In this document: one piece after another, positions 45,746 to 58,597 of the stretch
How the letters are laid out: each line of letters begins with the position of its first letter
How positions within the stretch are numbered: the first letter of the stretch is position 1
Source of the DNA: Erythroxylum novogranatense
Taxonomy: Eukaryota; Streptophyta; Magnoliopsida; Malpighiales; Erythroxylaceae
NCBI GenBank assembly: GCA_029891385.1
Contig: CM057231.1
Span: forward strand, 22,475,300-22,539,299
DNA length: 64,000 nucleotides
Reading direction: 5' to 3'
Made by a program: the position numbers and the translations under genes
Notes under the pieces: model-generated
What the model saw: only the letters and a program-made list of their open reading frames with translations
Databases searched by the model: none
What the model was told of the DNA's origin: nothing

Positions 45746-45903
45746 CCTTTTATCTTGTTCTTGGTTTTATTATCCTTATACCATATCATGTATGGATTAG
45801 CATGTTGATTTGGATATATTGCTTCCGCTGCAAGATGATTTCTTAAAAGTTTTGAAATTTATCGTTTCTCCATACTAAGCATGCTTTCTTTTCCGATCCA
45901 ACA
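45746..45903 (+). repeat. E3 5' LTR, remaining part
   Basis: Continues the E3 LTR after E2 (starts with the duplicated CCTTT) and ends TTTTCCGATCCAACA, as at 53437-53451. Confidence 0.93.
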
Positions 45904-47401
45904 ATTGGTATCGAGCCGGTTTTCATGCATGATTTGGTTCCTATATGGTGGATGCATGGGTTGGCAATCGTTTTATGTATACTGCATATTTTATGTGATA
46001 GAAATATATATGGTGTATGTTGCTCTTTTGGTTGTCCATAGAAGTTAAATTTTATCTTGTAAGATTTCTTCATTTGGTTGTAACAAGGAGGGTGGTCTAT
46101 CATCACCATGTTTCCTCCTTGGTTTCTTTTTTCTATTTTATTTGATTTTGTAATGTACAAATTGATGTAATGATGAAGAAGGAGCAGCCATGGATTGAAG
46201 AAATGGAAAGGTAAAATTTTCGGTGTATCCTTTTGTGTTTTGGCATAAGTTTTGTGAAAACTAAGTTGCTGGAATTTTTGTTTCAATGAATCATATTTCA
46301 GTTATGATTGGAAAACAAGTGCTGGTTTTTTGTTTCAAAGAATCCAATTTCGGTTTTGCTAAAATACTAAGTGCTGTTTTTAATTTTCATGAAATGAGTT
46401 TGGTTTTAATAAAACAAGTGTTGGGATTTTTGTCAAAACAAAGATTTGGTTTTCTAAAAATCTAGTGCTGGAATTTTATTTTCAAAATGACAAAATTCTA
46501 ATTTCATAAATGCCATTACATTTTGTTTACCGAATGGGCGGATCATGTTAGCGAAGAGTTCGAAGCGGAAGATCCAAGATGAAGAAGCATATTTTGGGCC
46601 TAAAAGGCTTGTAATTTTTTTTATGTTTCTAGGATGGACAATCAAAAGTGGCTTTATTAGTTCATGTGATGAATGGAGAAATGAATGCTTGTAATATGTG
46701 ATATTATGTGATTGCATGTCATTTAGAAAATTGCCAACCCTAGGCCTTGCCATGCATTCATTATGTATGAGATATATAATGAAACAATATAGGATGGATA
46801 ATAAATTGCATCTAGACAAGATGGTATTTAAAACTTAAAACCCAAAAAGATTGAGTGGGAGAGGATGCTCCTGTGAGAGTTCACGGTCTCCAAATGATGG
46901 CCCGTTTGCATGTGGTGAAGTGTTACTCCCCATCGGAGGGCATGGATCCTAGATCTTGCATGGTTTGGGTCTCCTTAAGGATAAGTCCACTTAATGATAG
47001 CAAATGTGACCTCCCACCGAGACATGATTTGTAGGTATCTTTAGTGAATGAATCAAATGGTTATACACTCAACAATTTTTATCAATAAACGCCCACCGTA
47101 GCTCATTGGTAAAAGTATGGACCAAATTAAGACGCTTCTTAAAAATTGAGCATGAGATGCTTGGTAGTTTTTTGAGTGGGAGGGCCCCAGCTTTTTCTTT
47201 TAATAGATAAGATGGCCCACCGTCACTTAGTACATTATAGATAAGAAAAATAACCGTCAGTATAATGTTTTAATTTTTAAGTTTTGTTAAATCTATCATC
47301 ATGCATACATGCATCATGATTTTATACAAAGTTCCATAAATTGTTGACTAGTATGCTCATGTTTTAATAATTTATATTTTCGAGACATAATCAACCACAA
47401 A
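45904..47401 (+). other. E3 PBS and leader
   Basis: ATTGGTATCGAGCC follows the LTR; it is the initiator tRNA-Met PBS with two bases missing compared with TGGTATCAGAGCC. The following 1.5 kb leader has no ORF of interest on the plus strand. Confidence 0.7.
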
Positions 47402-48200
47402 ATGAATCCACTCACCCCGCTCTTGACTAATAACAAATTGGAAAATGGAGACAAGTTTAATGAATGGAGCGTAACCTTGACATTGTTCTTCAATATGAGC
47501 GTATTTCATGGGTGTTAGCTGAAAATGAGCCTACACCTCTAAGTGGAGATGCAACTCCCGAGCAAGTCCAACAACATGGCGTTGGCGAGAATCTTGACAA
47601 GACTACTAAGTGTTATATTAAAGCTTCGTCGTGGCATGTTGCAAAAGCAAATTGCTTGTATGAAAGCTGCTAGTGCAATGGTCCATCACCTACATGAGAT
47701 GTTTGGTGTGAGGACTAGGTCTGCAAGAGTGAAAGCTATCCAAACCTTTCATAATCTCAGACAGAAACCCGGTGAACCAGTGCGGGATTACATGATGAAG
47801 GTAATCTCTGCGGTCACTGAGGCTGAGATGCTTGGGACGGATATGGATGCGGACACGCAGATGATTATGATCATCAATAGCTTAAACTCTTCTTTTCAGC
47901 AGTTTAAGTTGGACTATGAGCTCAACAGCAAGGATTACACCTTGAGTGAGTTGATGAATACTCTCCAAAGCATGGAGGAAATATTGAATATTAAGGCTCA
48001 TGGGCCAGAAGCTAATGTAGCTTCTTCTTCTAAGCCCAAGGGTAAGGGCAAGGAAAAGAAGAAGGGTCCAATGAAAAGAAGGCCCAAATAGGGTCAAGGC
48101 CAAAACCATGAAAAGAAGGCCAAAGAGAACATCAAAGGAAAGTGTTTCCCTTTGTGATGAGATGGGCCATTGGAAAAGAAACTATCCGATCTACCTAGAG
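47402..48200 (+). pseudogene. E3 gag
   Basis: Starts MNPLTPLLTNNKLENGDKF at 47402. It shifts frame at about 47466, where RNLDIVLQYERISWVL appears in another frame, and shifts again into the long piece 47543-48091. That piece has FHNLRQKPGEPVRDYMMKVI and ELNSKDYTLSELMNTLQSME, a UBN2-type copia gag. A Lys-rich tail precedes a damaged zinc knuckle (LCDEMGHWKRNYPIYL, where the first and last Cys pattern is broken). At least two frame breaks. Confidence 0.85.
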
Positions 48201-48510
48201 TCCCTCAAAAGCAAAAAAGGTATGGGCTTCCTAAGTTTGTTAGGAACTAGAAATGTGGCAGATTTATCTACTTCTTGGATATTAGATTCAGGAGCCACTA
48301 ACCATGTTTGTAATTCTTTGCAGGGGTTTCAGCAAAGGAAAAGACTTCCTAAAGGCCAGTTTCAAGTTAAGATAGCAGATGGTTCCTATGTTTCAGCAGA
48401 ATCAGTGGGAGTAGTTATCTTGGACTTTCCTAGTGGTCATAGGTTATATTTGGAAGATGTTTATTACATGCCAATGATTGTAAGGAACATGATTTCTGTT
48501 TTTGTCTAAT
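48201..48510 (+). pseudogene. E3 protease
   Basis: Active site STSWILDSGATNHVCNS, followed by IADGSYVSAESVGVVIL and YMPMIVRNMISV; copia-type aspartic protease. The frame is lost at about 48508. Confidence 0.88.
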
Positions 48511-48643
48511 AAAATCTGGCTATTCCTTATATTTTGAAAAGGTTGTTTCAATATATGAGAATAAGGATTTTATTTGTGAAGCGATAATTAAACAGGGATT
48601 GTTTTTTATAGAACCTATGAAAGGCTCACTAAACACCACATAA

Positions 48644-49663
48644 TTGATAAAACCAAGACAATCCAACATCTCTAGCATTAATTCAAAGTATCTGTGGCAT
48701 CTAAGGATGGGTCATATCAATCAAAAAAGACTTAACAGACTAGTAAAGGATGGGATCCTTATGGGCTTGGATAGTGATCCATTACCCACCTGTGAATCTT
48801 GTATTGAAGGAAAAATGACAAAAGCCTCATTTCCTTCTAAAGGAAACAGATTTGAATCCACATTGGATATGGTACATACTGATGTGTGTGGGCCCATGAA
48901 TGTACAAGCTAGAGGAGGTTATGAATATTTCATAACTTTTATAGATGATTACTCAAGATATGGCTATTTGTATTTGATGCATAAAAAGAGTGAATCTTTT
49001 GAAAAGTTCAAAGAATTCAAAGCTGAAGCTGAGAAGCAACTTGGCAAACCATTAAAACAGCTTCGATCATATCAAGGTGGTGAGTATTTATCTGGAGAGT
49101 TCTAGCAATATTTAATTGACAATGGAATTGTTTCCAATTTGTCAGCTCCTCGTACACCTCAACAGAATGGTGTAGCAGAGAGGAGAAATAGAACTCTATT
49201 GGAAATGGTAAGATCAATGATGTCCTATGCTAGCCTTCCAGAATCGTTCTGGGGATATTTCATACAAACGGCAACATATCTTCTTAACTTTGCTCCATCC
49301 AAATCGGTGCCTAAAACACCTAGGGAGTTGTGGACTGGCCGAGTGCCTTCATTGAGGCACTTGAGGACTTGGGGTTGTCCAGCCCATGTTCTAAAACCTG
49401 AATCCACAAAGATGGAACCAAGGTCAGAAGTATGTTTGTTTGTAGGATATCCTACGGGAACTCGAGGGTACTATTTTTACAGTCCTCATGATAGGAAGGT
49501 ATTTGTGTCGACAAATGCAAACTTCTTAGAGGAAGAGTTTGTGAGAAATCACAAAGGAAGAAGTGAAGTAGTACTAAAGGAGTTAGCAATTTCATCCAAA
49601 CTAAGAGTTGATTTGGATATGACAGAACAAGATGTCGAAATGGATTCAAGAGTTGAATCATAA
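48644..49663 (+). pseudogene. E3 integrase with in-frame stop
   Basis: Pre-integrase/HHCC part YLWHLRMGHINQKRLNRLV and CESCIEGKMTKASFPSKGNR. Catalytic core: DMVHTDVCGPMNVQARGGYE, YFITFIDDYSRYGYLYLMHK, then TPQQNGVAERRNRTLLEMVR with the final catalytic Glu. One TAG stop at 49103-49105 lies in the core; the frame before and after it is the same. The C-terminal part has SVPKTPRELWTGRVPSLRHL. Otherwise well preserved. Confidence 0.92.
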
Positions 49664-50693
49664 GTGCAACCTGAACATCAAGATGTGCCTAGACGTAGTG
49701 GGAGGGTTGTGAGACAACCAGATAGGTATCTGGGTTTAGGAGAAGGCTTAATTGCCATCTCGACCAAGAAGAAAGCAGACCAGATACATATATACGGGCT
49801 ATTAATGATGTTGATGCAGAAAATGGCTCAAGGCAATGGAATCGGAAATAGATTCTATGTATACTAATGAAGTCTGGGTCCTTATAGATCTACCACCAGG
49901 TCTAAAAATCATAGGGTGTAAATGGATCTACAAAAGGAAAAGGGGATCGGATGGAAAGGTAGAGACCTTTAAAGCTAGATTGGTAGCTAAAGGCTATACT
50001 CAAAAGGAGGGTATAGACTACGAGGAGACTTTTTCTCCGGTTGCCATGCTTAAGTCCATCGGGATTCTTTTGGCCATAGCAGCCTATTTTGATTATGAAA
50101 TATGGCAAATGGATGTCAAGACCGCATTTCTGAATGGAGATCTTGAGGAGACCATTTATATGGCCCAACCAGAAGGATTCATTGAGCTAGGTAATGAGCA
50201 TAAGGTTTGCAAGTTGCAAAGGTCCATTTATGGACTTAAGCAAGCATCTAGGTCTTGGAACATTAGGTTTGATAAGGCTATCAAAACCTATGGGTTCATA
50301 AAAAACCTAGATGAGCCTTGTGTTTACAAAAGAATACAAGAAGGTAAGGTTACTTTCCTAATCCTGTATGTTGATGACATTCTGCTCATTGGGAATGATG
50401 TGGGAATGTTATCTGCGGTTAAGGGATGGCTGAATGAACAATTTTCAATGAAGGATTTGGGAGAGGCTACCTATGTTCTAGGGATCAAACTTATAAGGGA
50501 TCGTAAGAACAAGAAGATAGTTTTGTCTCAACTAACCTACATTGAGAATATGCTCAATAAGTTCGCCATGCAAGATTCCAAGAGGGGTTTCACTCCTACT
50601 AGACACGGAATCAAACTTTCAAAGGAACAAGCACCTAAAACCCAAGAGGAGGTTGAACGATGCGTAACATTCCATATGCTTGGCAGTTGGTAG
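49664..50693 (+). pseudogene. E3 reverse transcriptase
   Basis: The linker (49664-49835) is frame-broken. The main ORF 49836-50693 contains EVWVLIDLPPGLKIIGCKWI, ARLVAKGYTQKEGIDYEETF, WQMDVKTAFLNGDLEETIYM and the catalytic LILYVDDILLIGND. Copia-type RT of nearly full length. The frame is lost shortly after VERCVTFHML. Confidence 0.94.
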
Positions 50694-51340
50694 TTTGATG
50701 TATGCAATCATGCACTAGACCAGATATCTCATTATGCGATGGGACTGTAGCGATTTCATCCAATCCAGAATGGAACATTGGATCATGCGGTTAAGTGTAT
50801 ATTTAAGTATCTTCGTAGGACGAAGAACTTAATGCTTGTTTACTCTGGAAGTAATCTTATTCCGATAGGATATACGGATTCGATTTTCAATCGATGTTGA
50901 TTCAAGGAAATCAACTTCGGTTCTATATTTACTTTAGGAGGTGGAGCCATAGTTTGGAGGAGTGTCAAGTAATCTTGTATTGCTTGATTCGACTATGGAG
51001 GTTGAGTATGTTGCTGCTTGTGAAGCGTGAAAGGAAGCGATCTGGCTCGGAAGTTCCTAAATGATTTGGAGGTAGTTCAGAGGCGTAAAAGCCATTACAC
51101 TTTATTGTGATAATAGTGGGGCGGTGGCTAATTCTAAAGAACCTCGGAACCACAAAGCGCCAAACACATTGGCGAAAGTATCATCTCATAGGGAGATAAT
51201 ACAACGTGGAGAAGTGGATGTGGTAAAGATTCCTACAGAGCAAAACCTTGCTGATCCGTTCACAAAGACATTGACTCAAAAGAGCTTTGAGGGTCACCTA
51301 GAAGGGATGAGAATGAAGGATATGTCAAACTTGCTTTAGG
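50694..51340 (+). pseudogene. E3 RNase H
   Basis: Heavily frame-broken. The C-terminal part is readable (51124-51339: EIIQRGEVDVVKIPTEQNLA, DPFTKTLTQKSFEGHLEGMR), the usual copia RNase H end. Indels cluster at sites where relatives would be expected to have CTG or CAG. Confidence 0.85.
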
Positions 51341-51353
51341 AAAAGTGGGAGAT
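51338..51353 (+). other. E3 polypurine tract
   Basis: AGGAAAAGTGGGAGAT directly before the 3' LTR. Confidence 0.8.
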
Positions 51354-53451
51354 TGTTGGAGTTATGTAAATATAGTGCCCCGAAAGCAAGTGTATTTACA
51401 TGTAACTTTATCTTCTTGATTCTGATTTTGTAATGAAAATATTTATTATTAATAAAACAAAAGAGTTTGGTTTTATCTGTATGAGCATTATATATCTGGT
51501 CATAAGGTACCAAGATTCATTTGTAAGTAATATACATATACTTAGAGATGTATGAGAAACATGTATATTATTAGAATCTGAATTAATTGATTCACAGTTG
51601 AATAATCAAGTTGATCGTTTGATTATGGTTTAGATCAGTGTTGCGATTTATCTCCATATAAGTAAAGGAGTCTACTTAAAGGGAATGATGAGTTTCATAT
51701 CATGATAGTAGTAGACTATCGATAATGGAACTATTAAATGAATCTGGAATCAAGTATGTTTTCAAGAATAAAGTGAAACATTACTTTAATCTTAAAACAT
51801 ACAACTTAAGCATTCGCTATTATGATACACAATCTTGATGAGTGGTGAACTCATATGTGTTTCATTATAATTCTTGATATGATCGGAATGGATTTTTACA
51901 GGTATTAATCCGATTATCGCATGTTGGAATTATTAATTGAAACATGTATCGTGGAACATTCACTCAAATAAAGAGTTTATAGTGTTATCATCTCTTCAGA
52001 TGTTTTAAGGAGATTTGGTGATTAAAGCTGGCGCGATAGTTTGATGGACTAGCTACCCATCAAGTCTTAACACTAAGATGAGATCTTATGTGTTAATCAC
52101 CATATAAAGTAAAATGAGAGATCTAGAAGGAAAAATCAACATAAGGGCAAAACGGTAATTTTACCCTTTGTTGTGCGGATGGCTATAATAAGGTTCTAAA
52201 TAGGGTTTGCAATTGGACATATTCTCATAATATTTAATAATTCAAGAATTCAACTAATTGTCTTTAGTGGAATGACATTTAGTTAATAAGCTAGAATTAA
52301 TTCCAATGAGATTGAATTATTTCGGGCTTATTGAGCTTGAATTATCAAAGTCCAATAAGATTCCCCACTTGGCTTTAAGGAAGGTTATCAAGCTAAGTAA
52401 GAAGTAGTTTGGAGGCTTTAGAAGTCCATAATTGAATGATGGGCTTATACTAATTAATGGTTAATTGGAAGCCCATATGTTCATTTAGAAATGGGCATGT
52501 TTTGGTTTAATGTAATTGATTAGATTAATTATATTAAAACAATTTTTTAAATGGAGAAGAAGCAATTTCGAAATTGTGTTAGGTTAGATGTGTAACCACA
52601 CATTTGACATTAAAATACTAAATAAAGATGGTCTTTATTATGGTTCATCATTATTAAATGGAGTTATGAACTTACCATTAAATGGTTTAATGGTTGGCTT
52701 TTAATGTTGGCATGTAACCTATTTGCATTCATTAGATTAAAGATGAAAGATGTGCATTAGATGGACCATCTTCCTTCTTTCTTCTTGCCAAAACCGAAAT
52801 GGGTATTCAATTATAGGTTATGGTCTTTTCAAATAGCCATTTTAAAGATAAATGAAGTAAGTCTCATTTATTGGCTATTTGATGAGTGATTAATGTAAGA
52901 AGTGATGCATTGGATGCCTCTCACTCTTTCCATTGATGCATATTTCGAAATTGAGATGTAAGAAAGGGTTCTTGCATGGTTTTTAGACATTCTCTCCTTT
53001 CATGCAAGGGAGAACCGAAATTCCTAAGTGAAAGAATTGAAAGAGTTTCAATTTTGGTTCTTCTTCTTCTAAGAAAATCTCCTCCAAATATTTCTTCTCC
53101 TTTCCCACCAAAGGATTTTGTTAACCTAGTTGTCCTTGAAGAACAAGTGGTAAATCTAATTGGTTGAGGATACTACAACAAGGAAGAAGATAGATTGCTA
53201 AAGGAAAAGACTCAAAGGCAAAGGATTTGGATATAAGAAGGAGGGGATAGCGCAGCGAGGATTTAAAGTTGTAGCGAAGGAGTCGGTAATTCCTTTTATC
53301 TTGTTCTTGGTTTTATTATCCTTATACCATATCATGTATGGATTAGCATGTTGATTTGGATATATTGCTTCCACTGCAAGATGATTTCTTAAAAAGTTTT
53401 GAAATATATCGTTTCTCCATACTAAGCATGCTTTCTTTTTCCGATCCAACA
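51354..53451 (+). repeat. E3 3' LTR, uninterrupted
   Basis: 2098 bp, TGTTGGAG...GATCCAACA. Provides the empty-site reference for the E2 insertion. Confidence 0.95.
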
Positions 53452-53456
53452 GATAC

Positions 53457-53610
53457 ATCTTTACAGACGAAATGACATCATCATAGACAATGTGACGTCA
53501 TCATAGACGATACCTCTTTACAGACGATGCATCTTTACAGACTATACATCCTTACAGATGTAATGACGTCATTATAGACGATGTGACGTAATCACAGACG
53601 ATACATCTTT
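53457..53610. promoter_or_regulatory. TGACGTCA repeat array in the D LTR
   Basis: TGACATCA at 53473, TGACGTCA at 53493 and 53564, TGACGTAA at 53584, with GACGATACATCTTTACA repeats between. Together with 34045 there are five sites in about 190 bp of original sequence. Likely bZIP (TGA/as-1 type) sites of the LTR. Confidence 0.55.
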
Positions 53611-54989
53611 ATACTCCTAATTATTTCCCTTTCTAAGGACCTTAATTTCGATCCAGAGGTCTAAAAATTTTCATACTATATACCGTTGGAAAGCTAAAAG
53701 AAAGACCTACAATTTTCTAAAGACAACTTGGTCTAATTTAGCCTAGATCAATTCAGATTTTCCCCTTAACTCATAACACCAATTTTACCCTATGGAAAGC
53801 TTGTTATTTTACACGAAGTAAACTTGGAATGTCCTGAACACAACCATTAAGCTACCCACTTGACTTCATGAAACTATCAAATCTTAACTCATTTGTCTCA
53901 TCACATCCAATTACATCTGATCAATCATAATTCCTATCCTTCCTTTCCATAAATCTTACTCAGGTATATATATCCATCTATATATATATGTATCAACAAT
54001 TCATGTTCCAAAATTATGAACTCAAGTTGATAACTTCTTTACGTACATCTAATTTCAACCCACATCATCCATACATCATTCATATGTCATTAATAGCAAA
54101 AGAATAAAGATTTACAAATCTTTAGTGGCATTCTAAGCCACATTACATCACCGTCTCATAATCTCAAATTACAAAAGATTCTTGAACAAACAAACTTGTT
54201 GCTTTCCCAAAGCCAACTCAAAATACAAATTAAGCAAATTTGGAGAATTTCCCTTGACTCTTGATCACTTGATCTCTTAGCTATCACCTAAAGATGGGGT
54301 AAAAAGGGGGGAGGGGGTGAGCTTCAAAACTCGTGGGTAATAGTTTATAATAAAAAATAAACAAAAACTATTGAAAACATTCACTTGTCATAAAAAATTC
54401 TCTTTGAGTTCATAAAGCACTTGTTTCTAAAAATTCTCACAAGTAGTCAAAATCTCAAACTATAGAACATGAATACATTAAACTTGTTCACATAACATAA
54501 ACACATAAGCACATCAAAATGGTTTGGTGGATCCAAAATAGAACGTACTACACAATTTCTATAAGAGTCTTGTCTAGTTGTGAACTTAGGGGAGTTTATG
54601 AGGGAGTTCCATGCCACTAGCGGACAGGCGGGAGAAGCCTTTAACTTGATCAATATGTACGTGACTTAACTTAGGGGACCACCACAAACCCACATAACAT
54701 GTAATTCATGACTTGTAAACTTGTTGCCCAAATTGACACTTTTTTAAAACTTGACTTTTCATATACTTGATATATTTTGGAAACCATTTCCAAAATACAT
54801 GATTTCATAAACGTGTATCTTTTCAGAGAGGAAAATCCTTTTCCAAGTCTTTTCATTAAACATCAACATAATTCATGTAGCAAACGCATATCAATTTCAC
54901 ATTCAAGAAGCAATAATGGCAATATTAATGATGCAATTGAAATCATTAAACTTTCTTGATTCAAAGAAAACATTTAGTGGCTTATTTAC
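53611..54989 (-). repeat. Middle part of the D LTR
   Basis: AT-rich LTR sequence with two islands shared with B and C: 54290-54350 (a GGTGAGCTT...CTCGTGGGTAA type block) and about 54515-54710 (GTACTACAC...GAGTTCCATGCCACTAGCGG). No gene. Confidence 0.7.
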
Positions 54990-55683
54990 TGTTGGACCCC
55001 GATCTTAAAGTAAAAATTTAGAGTTATTACTTGAAATAAAATGAGTATTTATATATATAAATTGTTTTATAGATGTTATTGTGCCTTAATGAAATATGGG
55101 TTTGTGTATGGCTTTGAATTATGAAGTGATTTATGGATGATTATGAAATTAGAATGCGAATTAAGTATGGATGATGAGTAGAGAAACTTTAAGCATGAAC
55201 AATGTTTATATATGTAAGATATTATTTAGTGAATGACAAGATAAGTCATATGAATTGAGGTTGAGTGTTGGATAAATTCCAATGGCAAATTGAATTGTTT
55301 GAATGAGGTTGAAATAGAAGAAGTGAAATTTCCATGAATGTTAAGTTTTGCATGAGGAGAAAAATGTGTATGCTGATTCAAGGGAAATTCGGGAATAATG
55401 GAAATATAATTGGCCAAAGTTGCCTTCTTTGAAGTTGTAGCTTGTTCTTTTATCTTTGCAACGATACCATGTATGCAAGTTTTCGAGATCGGAGTTGAGA
55501 TTTATACTTATTACAAGCTAGGATGTCGTAGTAAACGAAATTTCCGGACCTTTAGAGTTTGTGAAGTGATATCGGACTAGAAAAAGTTGATTTTTGGTAA
55601 AATATGAATAAAGGGGAAATTAGGATGGGTTTAGGACCCTTTGGAGGGGTCTTGGAGGGTGAAAATTTTGTTATAACCAAAAG

Positions 55684-55799
55684 TTACACGGTCTGCCCGT
55701 GTGAATTTACAGGGGCCGTGTATTTTCCAGCCCAGGAACACCATTTCACCCAAAGGTTACACGGCCTGACCGTGTGATTTCACACGGTCCGTGTGTTTT
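55684..55799. repeat. Palindromic ACACGG block in solo LTR C
   Basis: Inverted repeats such as ACACGGCCTGACCGTGT and CACACGGTCCGTGTG, about 694 bp from the LTR 5' end. Confidence 0.85.
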
Positions 55800-58518
55800 G
55801 GACCTCTTAACGGTAGATTTTCAAATTTCATTCTTCATGAACGTTTTAGCCCTAGATTTCTAATTTCTAATGGTCTAAGAATGAAGTCAATCCGATACCC
55901 ATAGTGAGAGTTATGACGTTTGCGCCAAAGTATGTTTGATAGGAACCAGAACATGAACATGTTGGGTTTGTTGGGCCCGACCTTCGATTGAGATGATTCT
56001 TGAGGCGTTAGATTTATAACATGTTTTTCTACATCTCCATGAAAATTTGTATCATTTGTAGTTAAATTGAAAAAGTTTGATTGAAAAGTTATGAGAGGTA
56101 GGTTAGAAGAGCATGATTTGAGTATGTGCACGCTTTAGCGTTTTAAGCATATCTTGAGCTATAGGGCTCCGATTGGGATGATTCTTTCTTCAAAATGATC
56201 AAGAGATATAGAGATTCATGTTTAGTATTATAGAAATAAGATGAACCATTTATAACTAAGGTGATTTTCTTGGAATATGCTCACGTCTTATGTTAATCGG
56301 AACGATTTGTTTCTTCTGATTTTGCTACTTTCCTTTCTCATCCGACCTTGTCCAATCTTTTGCTTAAATCTTTTCCGTCCGACATCCGATTGAATTGGTT
56401 TTTGAAGTGTTATATTCCTAAGACAATTAATTACATTTTTATGGGAAATTATGAATTTTAGAGACTTAATTGAGGAAGATTGTGTGAATCAAAGTGAGTC
56501 GAAAAATTTTCTGAACATAGTTCAGTACTTTGAGAAATTCGGGATCAGTGGTGATCTGATTGAAGTAACTCTTGAGGAAAAATAAAATTAAGACATGGGG
56601 CTACAAGTAATATGAAGAAATAAAATTTCAATTTAGCCCCTAAGACTTTCAATTTCTGAATTGAAGTTCAGATTAGTATTCAGTCTTGGATTAGGAACAT
56701 ATGAAAGTATTTTAGCCATAACTTTTGCTCTAGTTATCCAAATGAGGTGGTTCTTGATTTAGATTAAACTAGAGAAATAAGGATAGAATTGTTATGAAGA
56801 AATATAGTTTTAATTTTGTCTTTAAGAATGTCAATTTTCGTATGGAAGTAAACCACAGGAAATTGTGTTATCATAAGATCAATCCGAAATGTTTAGACTA
56901 TAACTTTTGATATAGAGCACCAAATTAAATAATTTTTGTGGCGTTATAAAATTAAGACAATGATGAACATTTCTTTAGAAGGATGTTTTAGCAAATTCCT
57001 TCATTTTGATGTAAGAATAATGTCCTAAAGTAAGCATAAATTGAAATAAAGTACAGGGGTAGTTTTGGAAGTTTACTTAAAGAGTTAGGTTTATAAGCTT
57101 ATGTGGAGGGACAAAATGGTCATTAGCCATTCATTAATGACATGGCATGAGGGCTGCTATTTAAGAGGATGAAACCCAATAAATTAGAGGGAAAAAGAAC
57201 AAAGAGAGAAGAGAGAAATGAGAGATGCTGTAGAGATGAGGGAGAAAGGTAAGAGAGAGAGCTAGGGTTCGTTTTTTTTTGGGTCTTCAAGCAAGCTTTC
57301 TAAGTTGTTTCAAGAGAGAAAAATGTGGAGGATGAAGAGAGCTCCACCATGAACCAAGAAAATTCGAAATTGGAGAAGAGATGATGGGTTCGGTGGTGGA
57401 GAAGAGAGAAGAAGAAAGGGAAAAAGCTTAGGATTTTCGATTTTTGGGAGATTTCAAGAAGATTTTGAGTTGATTTAAATGAAAAAGGATGGAAAATGAT
57501 GAAAATCCCTTTCAAAGCCATGAAGAATCCGAAAATTGAGAAGAGGAAGGTAAGAGCAATTTTCTTAGCTTTGAGTTTTTCTTAAATCTTTGGTTTATAA
57601 TCATGGAAAATTGTATGAGTTTGTTAATTCCATGATCAATTGTGGAGATTACATGTTGAAATTGATTCAATTTTGGATTTATGTGAGTTAGGGTTTAGGT
57701 CAATTTTGTGATTTGGGAATTTTAGAAATTCTTGCTTTAGATAGCTTAGAAACATGATGATTTTGGGTTTCCTATAGTTAATTTTGAGGATTATGCTATT
57801 TATGATGTTGAATTTGGATGTTTATGATTTAGGGTTTTTGTCTTGAATGAGAAAAATTGAGGAGAGGCTTGGGAGACTTGAGGATTGGGACAAGTTCCAA
57901 GCATGGATATGAGGTGGGTAATGTGTTTATTTTTCAAATTATAGGCTAATTATAAGTGTTGGTTTTATAAGCTATTGTTTTTCAAATGATTGAGTCAATT
58001 GATTTTGGAATGATTTATGAATTTGTTAAAGTTATTGTTTCCGAATGATTTAAAAAAATTCTACAATTGTTTCGGACATTTTTTCATAAATGATTTGAAT
58101 TATTTATTCAATAGATTTTGAATGATTTGATAAAGTTGAAATACTCATTTGCGTTCATTGTGTTTAATTGATTGAAAATTTTAATATGTGAACTAGTTTG
58201 ACATGGTGATTGAATGTTTTGAAACGTTATAAAGTGTGAATTCTTTGTTTGGGAAAATTGAGAATTGTTATGTGAGTTTTTGTTTGTAAATTGTGTGACT
58301 TTAGTTTCGATTATGACATGACATAAAAGATTAAGATTTTGAAATGTGCCTTCGGGCAATCCGAATTTTTCAAGCATGAGTATGTGTTATATGGGTTTGG
58401 TTAGGTCCCTTAAGATTGAGTCAGTGCACTGTCTCATTTTTTTTAAAAGCCTTCTCTCGGCTGCCTGCTAGTGGCACTGGAGTTCCGATATCGGACTCCC
58501 ATAAGTCACGGCTACACC

Positions 58519-58597
58519 GGACCGCGATGCGGAAAGGTGTAGTACGTTCCGTTCACGGTTGCATAGGACCGCTATGCGGGAATGTGTAGTACGTTCC
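58519..58597. repeat. Tandem pair of CCGC-GCGG hairpin units in C
   Basis: Two copies, 47 bp apart (58519-58550 and 58566-58597), of GGACCGC.ATGCGG...GTGTAGTACGTTCC. Each contains a small CCGC/GCGG inverted repeat. Counterparts lie in both B LTRs (16790-16880, 22030-22100) and in degraded form in D (54530-54560). Confidence 0.7.

Larger units (their letters stand above)
34083..53451 (+). mobile_element. E3: Ty1/copia retrotransposon, with E2 nested in its 5' LTR
   Basis: TSD GATAC at 34078-34082 and 53452-53456. The 5' LTR is 34083-36018 plus 45746-45903 (2094 bp), interrupted by E2. The 3' LTR is 51354-53451 (2098 bp). Internal order on the plus strand: degenerate PBS, leader, gag, zinc knuckle, protease, integrase, RT, RNase H, PPT. 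This is the Ty1/copia order. Several indels and at least one in-frame stop break the polyprotein. It sits in the TGACGTCA repeat array of the D LTR. Confidence 0.93.

Noticed and set aside
34083..53451. Endogenous pararetrovirus or retrovirus
   Set aside because: Domain order is protease-integrase-RT-RNase H with LTRs and TSD, typical of Ty1/copia; no envelope, movement or coat protein is seen.
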